NCBI GenBank assembly: GCA_037179515.1
Contig: JAXCGZ010005665.1
Coordinates: forward strand, 97,501 to 161,500
Reading direction: 5' to 3'
Source of the DNA: Halocaridina rubra
Lineage: Eukaryota > Arthropoda > Malacostraca > Decapoda > Atyidae
DNA length: 64,000 nt
Shown here: positions 22,190 to 34,785 of the stretch, piece by piece
Numbering within the stretch: position 1 is the stretch's first letter
Layout of the letters: every line of letters begins with the position of its first letter
Made by a program: the position numbers and the translations under genes
Notes under the pieces: generated by a model
Told to the model about the DNA's origin: nothing
Databases searched by the model: none
Seen by the model: only the letters and a program-made list of their open reading frames with translations

Positions 22190-22390
22190 AACCCAGCCAC
22201 TGAGGGGGACAAGCCAGCCTCAACTTGGTGCCGGTCCCAAGACCGGGTAGATGGGGAGGGTTGGCGGCAGGAAAGGCATCCGGCCATAGAAATTTTGCCA
22301 AAACTAAAATATGGCCAGTACAGATAACTAGCCAGAAAAATCGACCCCACATAAAAGTGGGAAAAGATGTAGACGACGAAGAAGAATATT
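22190..22390 (+). mobile_element. Probable LINE or SINE 3' end with GAA-rich tail
   Basis: cagccactgagggggacaag, ccgggtagatggggagggtt, gcggcaggaaaggcatccgg and aagtgggaaaagatgtagac followed by gacgaagaagaa. The order (reference to a grid of short GC-rich blocks, then GGGAAAA and a GAA tail) is like RTE-type 3' ends. It sits between (ACT)n microsatellites. Confidence 0.35.
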
Positions 22391-22394
22391 ACTA

Positions 22395-22480
22395 AAAATA
22401 CTACAATTACTACTACTACTACTACTACTACTACTGCTGCTGCTACTACTGCTTCTGCTAATACTCCTCGTACTACTACC
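22395..22480. repeat. (ACT)n/(GCT)n microsatellite
   Basis: act units with gct and gtact ends. Confidence 0.8.
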
Positions 22481-22914
22481 ACCAATACCTTTTCGAATAC
22501 AAAAGCCCTACAAGATTAAAGCAAAAAAAAAATGCAAAAATATATTATAATAAAATAATTATACATAAATGAATAAATAAGTATTTAAATGAATAAATAA
22601 ATAATAGAATAAAAGGAAAAATCATCGTGGGAAACATTTCAAAGTGATGAATGAGTCAAACCATATTGGTACTACAAAAACTTCTTGGGCTCTATTTTCT
22701 CTTTAACTGGCATTTTTATACGTGACAGTTTGTAAAATATAAGTTTATTTCCCTCCTTTGACGGCCTAAGGACTTTTTTTTTTAGTCTGAGTTTCCATAA
22801 GACGCGAAAGGATTAGCGAAAAATTAGGTAATTCTCTCTCTCTCTCTCTCTTTCCTGAATTCACCTGATTCTCTCTCTAATCTCAAACTCGTAAGGTCTG
22901 GCAACCTTCATTTA

Positions 22915-23228
22915 TTTATTTTTTCATGATTGTGACGCCAGGACGGGCCAAAAAAAATAATAAAATAAAACAGCCCTCATCGGGCCTGGGCACGAAGAAT
23001 ACATAAAGAAAAGAGGAACAGAGATGGAGAGTGTAATGACTGGTCAGCAGTGAAGGGATAATAAAATATGCGTGATGAATATCCAAGAATATTCAGTGTA
23101 GCTCTAGCCATAGAAAAAGAACCGTAACTGAAGAAAGACTTAATATTGAACTGTCCTGGACAGTCCTATTTAAGTTCAGACAACCTTCAGCGGTAGTATC
23201 GCAACGGGCGGTAAGTGCCATGAGCCAA
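22915..23228 (-). mobile_element. SINE-like family 3, full length
   Basis: gattgtgacgccaggacggg, ctcatcgggcctgggcacga, gaatattcagtgtagctcta, ctgtcctggacagtcctatt, gcaacgggcggtaagtgcca, tgagccaacct. Confidence 0.7.
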
Positions 23229-23311
23229 CCTATATGTAATATTGCCATAAATAAAATTTTACATAAGTTAAGAAAGCATTTAGAAATTATGTTAATACGT
23301 TTGATATATAA

Positions 23312-23414
<103 letters not shown>

Positions 23415-23695
23415 TATTTTTTTTCCCTGGAGGAGTTTTAGCTCTGGCTAAGCCCTCGCCCATGCCAAGGCTAAATCTCTTAAAATGGCAGCCAAAAAGG
23501 CTAGAAGAACTAAACAAAAGATTCTTTTACATTTCATTAACATCTTGTACATTAAAGCCAAAGCTTCTCACCTCTAGCCTCATAGGCAGGTTACCAGAAT
23601 CAAGGATATTTCCTCATGTAGAGTGACAGCAAGACATAAAAAGAGCTCTGACTGGAAATGAGTAGACGCAGAATTAGAAGAGTATATTCACCAGC

Positions 23696-23726
<31 letters not shown>

Positions 23727-23944
23727 CTGAATACGCACTTGAAAATACTTCTTGCGCACTTTAAAAGTAAACTAATCTGCAAAGAAAACATTAGTGACAA
23801 GTGTTCAAGTGTCTAATCTCTTGTTAACAGGACTTAATACATATGTTGACAAATTCTTCATATGAATATGTCATCTTCAAAAGTTAAAATTCAATATTGC
23901 ATGATAATGCATATGACAATATAAATGAATGATTGACAATGCGT

Positions 23945-24095
23945 GTTTTACGTCACAGACTCCCTTATCAACTAAGGGCTAGGACGTTCGCCTTCTTGCA
24001 AAGGACTTGTTTTGGCAGATGTAATCGTTACCCTGAGTGCATGCCCTTGTTAACCTCAGACAGTGGCGGGGCGCTAATCCTCGACCTGACGAATA
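23945..24095 (-). mobile_element. tRNA-derived SINE, family 2, head truncated
   Basis: gttttacgtcacagactccc, gggctaggacgttcgccttc, gttaccctgagtgcatgccc, ctaatcctcgacctgacga. Confidence 0.7.
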
Positions 24096-24099
24096 AACC

Positions 24100-24418
24100 C
24101 AAAAACTAGATGGAAATTATGAACATATTGGAAACAAGCTTGGAATTGGAAGTCAAAAGTCTTTAAATCAATATAAAATCTTGAGATTCTACGTAGGACA
24201 TTATGAAACTAACGAAAGACGATAAAAGGAAAAATATTAACAATCAAACATCAAATGTGGACGATAATTTAGTGTTTTTGTTTGCTTAATAATGATTATT
24301 ACTGACCTATAATGAATATAGCTTATTTTTTTTTTATCAATAACTTGTGGCTGCTAGGCGTGGATAAAGAGTATTATTAATATAAAATGACAACAAGAAC
24401 TGGATATGGATGACAAGC

Positions 24419-24457
<39 letters not shown>

Positions 24458-25920
24458 CAGAAGATCGACATATATTGCAGAAATAAGGCAGATTTTCAAC
24501 AAAAACAACAGAAAAAAAAATTCATAACTTTCACGGTGGTTAAACATGTCAAATAATTTATCCAAAGATATCAAATGACTATCTGGACACTGCTGCAGAA
24601 TATCTTTCATATCTAAGATAAAAGTTACGTAGCTATTATGAAACTTTAGAACAAATAGCAAAGCAATTGCTAGCATTCTATACCTGAAATCAACACAAGT
24701 GTTGGCCTAAATTTTACAGAGCATGACAACAAAATCTCAATGTGGTATTATTTGTATTTTTTTTCTTGACAATATATCAATATCACTATTATTACAGTGG
24801 TTACCACAATTCAGCACCATAAATGCAAGTCTTGTCCTAAAACTGTGTGTACACCATTTATACCAATGGACATCAATGCATCAAAATTAATAAGTAGGCT
24901 TATATCTAAGGATATATTTATCTCTCAAAATTCGAATGAATATAAGTTATTTTAACGAAAATTAGTAACTTAGCATTTTGTAAATAAACTCTGCTATCTG
25001 CATGGTTAATTACCAAAGTTATTGAGGGTAAATAAATTAACAAATATATTAATTTGAAAAGAACTGCTTGCTAGCAAAAATACTCTTACTGTCTAATGCA
25101 CAGACAGAAATACTCAAAAAAGTAATAAAATAAATTTTTAAATGGAGGTAATACAAAAGTATGAACTTTATGGTCAAATATCTTCATTCAGAAAATAAAA
25201 CTGAAAAATAGGATGTAATAATAATCAAAATCATTTGAACACTGCACAAGTGTTGAACAAACAAACGATGAGTGTTACAAGAGGCGTGTTCATTTCGAGA
25301 GGGTCTGTGGGCTATATCTAACATCTGTGGTTCCAGACCGATTGTCTAATCTAGATCGCGTTGCTTCGGTGATGATATATCTCCAGCGATCTTCCTTCCA
25401 CAAGGGGAGAGATTAGCACCACCTCTGAAATGTGAACTCCTACTTTGGTGTCCAAATGGTTACTTATGTTAATAGTTGTTGTTGCAATACGTAGACGAAA
25501 TGGGGTGTTATGAGGAGCCTTCTACTGGTCACGCTCTACAGCGTATGCAATGAGGGTAAACACTTATAAATACTGAGTCGCAGTCATGAATGCATGTCCG
25601 GTTATTGCTTGGAGAGGAAAAAAAAAATTGGTGATTTTTAGCATTTGCTTTTGTTTAGAATTACAGTTTAAACGTTATTTATTTATTTATTTTCTCTATG
25701 CATTTATTTAAATCAGTAGTAATATCTTTTTGTATTGTTGCTGCTCTATTGAACATGAAAGGATTCGAAACTATAAACAGAAAATTAAAAGCTAAACCTT
25801 ATAGGCTGATAAATGTGAAAGCTGTTAAGGCTCCATGAAATATATATTTTAGAGAAAATGAATATGATTAATAAATACACATCGCTAGGACGATAAAAAA
25901 AAAAAAAACTAAATCACATT
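24100..25920. other. Long AT-rich stretch, no gene seen
   Basis: The part at 25270-25460 is less AT-rich (gaggcgtgttcatttcgaga, gtggttccagaccgattgtc) and may be a single-copy repeat, but no coding frame or tRNA-like box was found. Confidence 0.4.
24419..24456. repeat. (AAT)n microsatellite
   Basis: Perfect aat units. Confidence 0.9.
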
Positions 25921-25921
25921 G

Positions 25922-26075
25922 AGGAAAAAGGGGGGATATGTGGCAACTCTTTATCCCAAGGCGCCAAGAGGAGTCGTTGAGGTATGTGTGGATAGTGGTG
26001 AATGCGTGCTTCTTGGCTCGGCCACCATTTTACAAAGGGTAATGAGACCATGTATATGTATATATGTAAGTGTGT
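25922..26075 (+). mobile_element. RTE-like LINE 3' end fragment
   Basis: ggggatatgtggcaactctt, gaggtatgtgtgg, ggctcggccaccattttaca and the tatatgta-type end follow the same order as in the window-start copy read on its minus strand. Confidence 0.6.
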
Positions 26076-26374
26076 ATGTGAATGTAAAATCACATTGTAT
26101 GTCCTTTGCTTACGGGTACTGTTAAAATCTAAGATTATCATTAGGAAAAATAAAAGAATGTATTTCCTCATGCTATTCTTGTATGGGTTGATGGTCTGAT
26201 AATCTGTCACCATTTCCTTCGTGGTTTTAGGCAATCTTCATAGCGCTTATAAAATAGCATTAGCACGATGGTATGACTAAGAAAATACGTAGTGTCGGAT
26301 TAGAGAATATGCCTTGTATTTCCCAACTGTTAAGAAAATTTAAACTAATACAAATATACATACATACATATACC

Positions 26375-26470
26375 GAGGCTGTTTCCCCCTTAAATTGGGG
26401 GGTAGCCGACGTCAAGAAAGGAAAGTTTGGGGAGAAGTTATTCTCCCCTCTACTCCCCCTAATATATTAG
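26375..26470 (-). mobile_element. Short dispersed repeat, diverged copy
   Basis: gaggctgtttcccccttaaa, ttggggggtagccgacgtca and ctcccctctactccccctaa line up with the other members. Confidence 0.35.
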
Positions 26471-26567
26471 CACTAAATACAAGGAGTGAAGTGCCGTCCT
26501 TGGATGTCTAAATACTGTATATTATTATACAGGTATTCGACTATAATGTCCTGGGTTCAACTTATTT

Positions 26568-26857
26568 TTTTTTTTTATGAGTGACACCAGGACGGGCGAA
26601 GAAAATAGCCCACATCAGGCCTGGGGAGAATAAAAAACACTAAGCAAATTGGAATAGAGACGTGAAGTGTTGTGACTTGTCAGATGTGAAGGGATAATAA
26701 AAGATGTGTAACGAATATGTAGATGTAGGCATAGAAAATTATCCGTAACTGAAGGTAGACTTAACATCGAGAAGTCAAGGACAGTCCTACTTATCTCTAA
26801 AAGACCATCTGTAGTACCGCAACAGGCGCTGGTACCATGGGCCAACCTACTACATGA
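26568..26857 (-). mobile_element. SINE-like family 3, full length
   Basis: gagtgacaccaggacgggcg, catcaggcctgggga, gttgtgacttgtcagatgtg, gcaacaggcgctggtaccat, gggccaacctactac. A 14-base T run at 26564-26577 is its A tail. Confidence 0.7.
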
Positions 26858-26899
26858 TAAAGTGGAGCTTCTTTCTTCATGGAAAGAATACACACACTC

Positions 26900-28090
26900 G
26901 CATTTAAATACGACTGTGGTGCCGTCATTTAAAGTCGAATACAGTAAATCATTCTACAGGTATTTGACAAGAATATCCGAGGTTCCTAAAGGGGAGGTTC
27001 TTTCTTCGAGGAAAAAAAAAAAAAACATCCACATGCCCGTCAGTTTCGGAAGAATTACAGTATAATAAACAGATGTATAAAAACTCTGATTTATATTTCC
27101 AATATGAAGGTGACCGCTAAACCTATTTTCATCGGCAAATGAACTCTTAAGTGATCGAATCAAAATACATTAAAAAAAATGTCTTAACCAGCCCAAGTAA
27201 AATGCACGCACGAAATCAGTGTAAAGTGTTCTCAATTTAGCATTAAAAAGAGGTTAACGACCCTTGAAAATTTACAAGGTAGTTTAAAGTAAGAAAGAAA
27301 TGTCTGAATAGACGGTCCCAATTAGGCGGTGTGAGAGAATAAGTAATTCAGAGGCCAAGCCTAATTAAAACATATAAGATTAGTCTGCCAACGCGTTTTA
27401 TGAAAGAATATCCAATTAGGCTACACGAAAATAAGTAACTTAACAGCCAATATAATTGAAACATCTCATTATTAGGCAGTCACACGCCTTTTATGTAAGA
27501 ATTATTGCCTAACCTCAACATCTGTGTACAATTTTATTTGTTATTCACATCTACAATTACACCCATCATGCACTTTAATTGATCTGTCTTCTCCCAAAGT
27601 AGAATAACCACATGTATTTTACACACCTCTCAAGACTAGCACAACACTTCATCTGAAGCACAAAATGGCCTACCCCAATTGCTGTTTAAAAAGCAAAATA
27701 TAACCAAGGGTCATTCAGCATATTTTATTCTACTGTAATATTTAACCTTATGCTGTTGTCATGAAGGAATTTTCGTTATAGAATTCTTTCAAGTAATTCA
27801 GTCACATAACCTTGGGAACTGCGGTAATGCACCGGTTATCAGTCATGCTTTTCATACTATTTACTATTTTTAGTACGGTTCACGTAAGTTATTTATGAGT
27901 TATGAAACGAGTACCCTCTCATTTTGTATATTTATTATTTTTAATTATGAATTCTCTATTTCGTAAATATATAGTTCTCATAATACTACTTATCAATAAA
28001 TGTACGTTTTTTTTTATGAAAAGAATAATCGAAGTGATCAATAAAATGTTAGTCACTAGCAAAAATACTACACAAACACACGCACACACA
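26900..28090. other. No gene recognised
   Basis: A weak direct repeat at 26866-26895 and 26995-27012 (gagcttctttcttcatggaa / gaggttctttcttcgaggaa, then a pair of cattctacaggtatttga-like segments) is all that was noticed. Confidence 0.4.
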
Positions 28091-28095
28091 CACTT

Positions 28096-28097
<2 letters not shown>

Positions 28098-28186
<89 letters not shown>

Positions 28187-28190
28187 CCAG

Positions 28191-28269
<79 letters not shown>
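28098..28269. repeat. Two (AT)n tracts
   Basis: Separated by acacacacccagtatatt at 28179-28196. Confidence 0.95.
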
Positions 28270-28272
<3 letters not shown>

Positions 28273-28620
28273 AATTACTGTATAATTATTCTGCATATAA
28301 CTCACATTTGCATATACAGGTATAATGAGGTAGTATAATTAAAACACATGAGTGAGAAATTATAATCAGCTCTTGCCTTAAACATACAAAAACTTACATA
28401 ATTAGATAACATAAAAATTAACAAGAACTAATAAAAAATAATTCGCTAATCTTGGGGCAATTTATAGCATTACTTAGCCTAATTCCACTGCCGGCTAAGT
28501 TTCCAAAATAGCCCAATATTTAATTTTACGAATTTGAATTCAGACTTTGCCATTTCAAGTATATTATTTAATAAATGAGTAGTAGTAGTAGTAGAAGTAG
28601 CAGTAATTAAAAATATGTTA

Positions 28621-29306
28621 GCCTAATAATAATAATAATAAATCTTTATTTCCAACGTACATTGGGTATTCAAATAAGATGCATATATATTCCAGATAGA
28701 CATCTGTGGTGTACGATATAGACATACTAAAACAAACAAATCATAAAGATGGGTGTACTATTAAAATTTACAAGTAAAATCTTCCTTTAAGAGTAACTTC
28801 TTAAGATTATATTTAAAAGTGTACACTGAACCAGCATTTTTTAGTTCTCTGGGAAGCTGATTATATAAATGAGGTCCACGAATGTTTATATCTCTTGAGC
28901 CAATATCAGTTTTAGACCTTCGTACTAATAAATCTTCCCCTTGACGGGTAGTTAACCCGGTAACTGAGCTTACTGTAGAAAAATTATACAAGCAATCAGG
29001 AAGATTGTTTCTTAGTATATTAAAAACAAAGGTACATATATCAAAAACATATTTATCTCTAATCTTTATCCATTCTAGATCTTTTAAAACAGGAGAGATG
29101 TGCTCGTATTTTCTTACATTGCCAACAGCCACTCGTGCTGCAAAGTTTTGTAACTTTTGTATTCTTTGTAATTGAGTCTTATTTGTACATCCCCAAACTT
29201 TGAGACAGTAATTAATTAAACTCATAGCTAAGGACTGGACAATTATTATACGAGTTGATGTTTCAAATAAGTCTTTTACCCTATTTAGATATATTAGAGT
29301 ACCCAT
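28621..29306 (-). pseudogene. LINE ORF C-terminus with (ATT)n tail
   Basis: A frame of 181 codons: GTLIYLNRVKDLFETSTRI, SLAMSLINYCLKVWGCTNKT, LQRIQKLQNFAARVAVG, RDINIRGPHLYNQLPRELKN, TFKYNLKKLLL. This is the region after the RT domain of a non-LTR element (second half of RT thumb and C-terminal domain). It is followed by AATAAAGATTTATTATTATT at 28652-28621, so the 3' end carries a polyadenylation-like hexamer and an (ATT)n tail. It is intact to its stop but 5'-truncated, hence non-autonomous. Of a different lineage from the other LINEs here. Confidence 0.75.
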
Positions 29307-29749
29307 TACTTTTTTATGAACATGCTAATTGAATCCTATGGTAATTCTCCCCATTCTCCAAACCCTATAGTAAAAATAAACATTTTTACATAAAATGGTG
29401 AAAAATAATAATAATTAACCGCTAAAAGAGAGAGACAGAAAGACAGAAGACGAAATCCTGATCGAAGAGTCATTGTGAAAATGATTTATAGTGACGAGAA
29501 GACCTGTAAGTGTTTTCGTACACCAGCTGCTACTAGGCTACTTGCTGTGCTCTTGTGGCCTCGCTTCGGATAACGGTGGAGAGAGAGGACACGTTGTAAA
29601 CATGAGATTCCTAAAGGCTATAAATACCTATCTTGTTTTCCCTCTCAAAAGTACCATAAATTTCCACCTTACTCTAAATCTTATATCGCAAATTATTAAC
29701 AGAGGGGTAAATAATACTACCCGTTAGTAATATTAACCGTAGAAATTAA

Positions 29750-29900
29750 ATGCCGCGGTGGCTCAATAGTAGAGCAGGTCGGTCCAAAAGAAACTATCAC
29801 CTTTCTGAGCCCCACCACGGGGCGTTAGGAAGGACCTTCAGCTTTTATCCCAAGCTTCAACATATCTGTATCCCAATGCGAAAAAATTGTACCATTAGAA
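29750..29900 (+). mobile_element. tRNA-derived SINE, family 1
   Basis: tgccgcggtggctcaatagt, agagcaggtcggt, ggggcgttaggaagg and a diverged tail. Confidence 0.65.
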
Positions 29901-30158
29901 ATATTTTACATAAGTGTTACTAACAAAAATAAATTGTTTTACCAGTGACCTAAGATTATGTGGGTTAAAGAACTATTTACACATACACCACACTGTGCTG
30001 CTGTCAACGTTATCACGATAAAGAGAAACAACAACATTTATTATAAATACAATTTCATATGTTTAAGGATCGCTGGGGCGCAGATGACGCACACTGTATA
30101 ATAACATGTTTTTCATCAATTTTACAATGGTATATATGACAAATATTCAGTGGAAAAC

Positions 30159-30166
<8 letters not shown>

Positions 30167-30222
<56 letters not shown>
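30167..30222. repeat. (AT)n microsatellite
   Basis: Perfect. Confidence 0.95.
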
Positions 30223-30225
<3 letters not shown>

Positions 30226-30254
30226 CAAGTATCATATATAATACTATAGGGGCA

Positions 30255-30430
30255 ATGGGGACCGCGGCAGTTCAGCGGTAAAGCACACTAGTCGGAAAGT
30301 GACAAGTCTGACAACGGGGAGTTCAATCCCTTCGCAGGGCGTTAGGAAGGGCATCTAGCCTTAATGCTCCAGGATCAACCTATGCTCACCCCCATTCCAG
30401 TGGGAGCTAATTAAGAATAAAAGCGGCAAA
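30255..30430 (+). mobile_element. tRNA-derived SINE, family 1
   Basis: gaccgcggcagttcagcggt, aaagcacactagtcggaaag, gttcaatcccttcgcagggc, gttaggaagggcatctagcc, ctcacccccattccagtggg. Confidence 0.75.
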
Positions 30431-30707
30431 AAATATTATTAGGCGTAATTATAGTGCTAAAAGCCTTAACTTTATTAAGGGGAATGAGTAAATATATGGT
30501 TTGGTACATTTCGATGCAGCAGTTTTGGCGCCGGGTGTTGCGACATTCATTTTGGCGACAACCCATTTGGCGACGGACGTTCTTCCGTAAAGATCTTTAT
30601 ATTTTGAAAACCTAACCTAATTCAGCTATCTTTACAAACTGGATGGCGCCAATATGGCACTGCCAAAATTTCAGAGCTCAATCGTCCTAATCTGTGTTAA
30701 AATTTTA

Positions 30708-30895
30708 TCGGTTTTACGTCACGGACTTCCTTTTCTTTTTAGGGCCAGGACGGTGCCTTCTTGCGAAGGATTTTGGTTTTGGCAAATGCGACTGTTACCC
30801 AGAGAGAATACCCTTTCTAACCTCAGACCGTGGCGGGTAGCGAACCCACGAATCAGTCACGAGCGTTACCATTCGACCACGTAGCGAGCGAACTC
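30708..30895 (-). mobile_element. tRNA-derived SINE, family 2, variant head
   Basis: cggttttacgtcacggactt, agggccaggacggtgccttc, gtgg-cgggtagcgaacccac, gcgttaccattcgaccacgt. The head differs from the 13.4 and 61.1 kb copies; 42.97 kb is the same variant. Confidence 0.7.
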
Positions 30896-31128
30896 TAGCC
30901 AAACCGTCCGTCAGTTAACCGGTATTTGCAAATCGAAATTTTCCGTCTGACTGCACAAACACACACTATTTAAAAAGTAAATATGTTCTCCTTTGTCATT
31001 TTGAAACCGAATCACAGCAGCTTTCAGTCGACATATACCGTTGGCCATAGGGTCAGTCTCTAAAGTAAATATAACATGTTTCTATGGGTATAAAAGACGG
31101 TTTCAATCTCTCATGTTTCGTATGTTAA

Positions 31129-31270
31129 TACGGAACTCATGAAGAACTTGGGACCTAAAGTTTTTATAGGTCCTAATTTTTCGGTGAGGTTAGGTTTTAA
31201 AGATTTTGTTTATATAAATCAATCTTTTTTTTTTTAATGTTAGGTCCTAATTCTTCATGAGTTCCGCTTG
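31129..31270. mobile_element. Foldback element with ~16 bp perfect core arms
   Basis: cggaactcatgaagaa at 31131-31146 and ttcttcatgagttccg at 31251-31266 are perfect reverse complements, and both are followed inward by GGACCTAA (tgggacctaa; ttaggtcct). The stem would be ~28 bases around a ~60 base AT-rich spacer. Confidence 0.5.
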
Positions 31271-31354
31271 TACAATAATGATTACTTTCCTAACTGACTT
31301 TCTCAGTATTGAAGGTATTATTTCCCTTAACCATACAAGTGGTAATGACAGGCA

Positions 31355-31450
31355 GCCATTGATCCCCATGGAGTTAGGAGTGGTCGAGGTATATTAGCGT
31401 CTAAAGATTGTGTGCTTTGACTCAACCACCCCTTTAAAAAAATATGCCCT
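31355..31450 (+). mobile_element. RTE-like LINE 3' end fragment, diverged
   Basis: Shares gttaggagtggtcgaggtat and gactcaaccacccctttaaa with the better preserved copies; the rest is decayed. Confidence 0.4.
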
Positions 31451-31556
31451 CTGATTACTAGTAAAAATGAGTCATTTGAAAATAGTTTTTTTTTCGCTGT
31501 TATATACTGGCCATCTCCAATTACTGAAAATAAAATTTGTCGAAATACTCTATCAA

Positions 31557-31559
<3 letters not shown>

Positions 31560-31632
<73 letters not shown>

Positions 31633-31696
31633 TCAAATGTAAAAGAAATTTATTCAAAGATTTTACCTCTTAAATTGCATACTTTTTTACTTTGCC

Positions 31697-31771
<75 letters not shown>
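31560..31771. repeat. Two (GA)n tracts 72 bp apart
   Basis: 31560-31627 and 31700-31771, both perfect. Confidence 0.95.
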
Positions 31772-31777
<6 letters not shown>

Positions 31778-32099
31778 CCATCGGATTGAAAACATGATTT
31801 CATCTCGTAAATTACAAACTGCTCTCACTATATGGCCGTATGGTACAACTAGACTTCGGTGTAACAAGTAAAAGTTATCTCTTTACCAAAAAGTAAATTC
31901 ATGCATAGTAATCGTCATGCATGATCATTTGAATGCATAAATAGTCGAGAGAGAGAAACCGATATCTTGATGACAGGGCGAGCGACACCTGGCAGAGAGA
32001 TGCGGGTGGATTATGGCAAAGAAAATGTACTCTCGTGTTTTCACTAAGACGTGCGCCAAAGGCACTGACAACGAGGTCTTGGCCCGGATCAACTATCCA

Positions 32100-32415
32100 A
32101 AGGCCTAATGCTAAAAAGGAGTAAAGAGGCCTAATGCTAAAAAGCAGTAAAGATAATGGGTTCATTGCTAATAATGAAAAAAATAATTTATTTCTTTATA
32201 TAGTTCAGAATAAAAAGACAGCCCAGCAAATGGGCTCCTTGGACATTTGACAGACGGACATTTCACAGTAGGATATTTGACAGATAGCGAAATTCACCTA
32301 GTGGACATTTGAATGAAAGGAGAATTTACCCTTCCATAGGCTAATGCTAAAAAGCAGAGAACATATTAGGTTCATTACTAATGATAAAAAATAATTTGTC
32401 TTAATATAGTTCTAG
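32100..32415 (+). repeat. Tandem duplication, two ~75 bp blocks ~210 bp apart plus a partial third
   Basis: cctaatgctaaaaagcagta with gttcattgctaataatgaa and atatagttc (32126-32210) recurs as ggctaatgctaaaaagcaga, gttcattactaatgataaa, atatagttc (32337-32412); a partial first unit is at 32101-32122. Between them ggacatttgacag-type units repeat three times. Confidence 0.6.
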
Positions 32416-32494
32416 GGAAAAAAAGAAACACGTGATAGATTAGCGTGGAGAGGCCTATTCTGAACTAAAGCCTTTTATTAACAGTTTTTGTCAT

Positions 32495-32560
32495 TGTTAA
32501 GCCCCTCTCGAATGAGGATGGACTAAGACAGGTTGAAGCTGGGGAATTAAGGCAGCAGAT
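32495..32560 (-). mobile_element. Family 1 SINE tail fragment
   Basis: ctctcgaatgaggatggact, aagacaggttgaagctgggg, aattaaggc. Confidence 0.5.
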
Positions 32561-32667
32561 AAAGAATCATACAGAAGATCCCTGTCCATAATGCGAGAAA
32601 ATAATTATATTTAATGATCATTTCTGTCTCAATATGAACTACAAATGAGGTCTATTGAACTTATTGG

Positions 32668-32932
32668 AACTGACCAGGACACTTCGACATTATGTCTACC
32701 TTTAGTAAGGGTTCTTTTCCTCTTCCTACATCTACAACGAATATTCCGGCATATTTGTTACACATCTTATCCCATCACATTTGATAAGTCACAACACTCC
32801 CACATCTGTTTTTCTTTGCTGATTCTCTAATTTTTGCTTCATCCTTAAACTGCTGCTACTTAGATGTGTTATTGGTGCCGGGCCCCGCTGGGTACAATTT
32901 TCTTTGCCCGTCCCGGTGTCAAACAAAAAATA
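32668..32932 (+). mobile_element. SINE-like family 3, diverged
   Basis: ctgaccaggacacttcgaca, ttacacatcttatcccatca, ttgataagtcacaacactcc, then a diverged tail ttgcccgtcccggtgtcaaa. Confidence 0.55.
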
Positions 32933-32968
32933 AAATAATTCGGTATTCTTAAGCTACTAGACGGTTGC

Positions 32969-32969
<1 letters not shown>

Positions 32970-33014
<45 letters not shown>

Positions 33015-33035
33015 ATTATTATTATTATTATTATT
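32970..33035. repeat. (ATT)n microsatellite
   Basis: One aat interruption. Confidence 0.9.
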
Positions 33036-33244
33036 TTAGACGCAAAACTGCGTTGGGGTTAAAGGGAAACGAAAATTGTTATTTTTCACACACAAAAAAA
33101 GTCTAATAAACATTGCAATAATCTGAAAAACCTAAAAAGTCATTAGTTTTTGTTATTTGAAACTCCTGGAATAATGTAATCGATTGATGTTCAATTTATC
33201 TAATCACTGCGACTATAATAATAAGCAAACAAATCAAATAAGAA

Positions 33245-33385
33245 CTTGTAAAACTGAGTAACCCCAGAACATCATGTAAAGTTAAATAACCCCGTAAATT
33301 GATAGGTTAGAAAAACTGCCTTGTAAAATACGAATAGCCCTAGAGCACCGTGGGGTTACTATACTTACAAGGTTCATTAAATATT
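33245..33385. mobile_element. Foldback relative of the TAACC-bearing repeat
   Basis: Left cttgtaaaactgagtaaccc, right ggggttactatacttacaag: complementary ends of a ~130 bp unit, with taaagttaaataaccccgta inside. Confidence 0.45.
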
Positions 33386-33389
33386 AGCG

Positions 33390-34300
33390 CCAAAATCACC
33401 GCAGCACCTAAAGAAATTCATTATGCAAAGATATAAATTCATACATACCTCCATACTGTTCTTTTTTCTTCCAAAACTCGAACGGGGTCAGAGAATTCAC
33501 ACAACTTTTCGGAAAAACAAGTTCTGTATAGACAACGTCTTCCGACATAATTAAAAAAAAAATATTACCACTCCTCTAAGAATATTTTTAAAATGTTCTC
33601 ATAACTTTCTTAACAAAATCACTTTAAAAATTAAGGCACAATAAGCACTCGATAAAGAATTTGCTTAGTTAAGCACAATAAACACTCGACAAAGAATTTG
33701 CTTAGCATCGACACCGGTGATGTGCTTAAGCTAACGTATCGACCGGAGGTTTGATTGTTTATGCCATGAATATATTTGCTTCAGGTGCCAAAGAAATGAC
33801 AATGACACTCTCTCTTTTTATTATTTTCACTCGCACTTGAAGAAAATCGATATGCAGATAGAAAGCGCCATGGAACACCTTATTTGCGATGACGAATAAC
33901 CAAAAAAAAAAAAAAAAAAAAAAAAATGAAGAAAGTTATACTCGAATACCGTCCATCTATCTTCATCGCTTCTGATATATATATATTTGCGCATAAAGAA
34001 AAATCTATAATAACAGAGAAAATCGTCATTTTGGAGTATTATAATCAAACATTTGATGCTTTCAAATGTCTATGTCAAGGGAAAAATATCACGCAGAGAT
34101 GAGCCTTGGTTCCCGTGTATTTTGAAAATATTTAACTATTATTCTTACTGATATTCACACGAATAAAGAATATTTACGGAAATTGGGGGGGGGGGGTAAG
34201 TGTGTAATAAGCGCAGATTTCACAGTAGTAAAAAATAAGAAAATCTGATTGATTGACTGAGAGCGAGAATTTTTTGAACATTTTTGTGTACGAGAGAGAG
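33390..34300. other. No gene recognised
   Basis: A 65 bp local duplication is visible: ataagcactcgataaagaat, ttgcttag at 33641 and ataaacactcgacaaagaat, ttgcttag at 33687. Otherwise AT-rich. Confidence 0.45.
33901..33926. repeat. Poly(A) run
   Basis: About 25 A residues. Confidence 0.9.
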
Positions 34301-34304
34301 AGAG

Positions 34305-34785
34305 ATTATTTTATTTTATTTTATTAATTTATTGCGCCAAGGCGTCAGACATTACATGAGTTCATACAAATAATGCTTCAAATGGATACAAAACCAAGAA
34401 TTGAACATAGTTTACAGGGAGGTGTACACATTGATAAAACATTGCTGCATATTAACACACAACTCACAGTATGGCAGCACAGAGTACATTATATGCAAAA
34501 GTAAAGCTCAGAGAAACGCAGAATGCACAAACAGAATTATACAGCAACATACAGAAAATATATGTATAATTCAATATAATTAATGGCCACCAAAGTGAGG
34601 ATAACGAGCAAGAATAACATCAAGGTTGTCATCATTAAGTAAAAATGAGCAGATCTGTATTAAGTTCTGACCTCGTGGTAAAACATCTCTCACTGTGGGG
34701 CACTGAAGACAATAGTGGTCAAGAGTGTTAGCATTAGGACGGTCGCATAATTTACAGGAGGTGTACTGTGGCATATCTAGAGTCT

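Noticed and set aside
21869..22327. 152-codon plus-strand open frame
   Set aside because: It spans microsatellite and a dispersed repeat end; the composition is not protein-like and there is no splice or homology support.
25270..25460. Possible ncRNA or exon in a less AT-rich island
   Set aside because: No open frame, no box motifs and no second copy in the window; insufficient evidence.
29491..29727. Frame resembling a signal peptide (VSVFVHQLLLGYLLCSCGLA) followed by a GTAAAC donor
   Set aside because: It begins with GTG and has a stop just upstream with no in-frame ATG; no acceptor or homology. Worth a glance in RNA-seq, but not supported.
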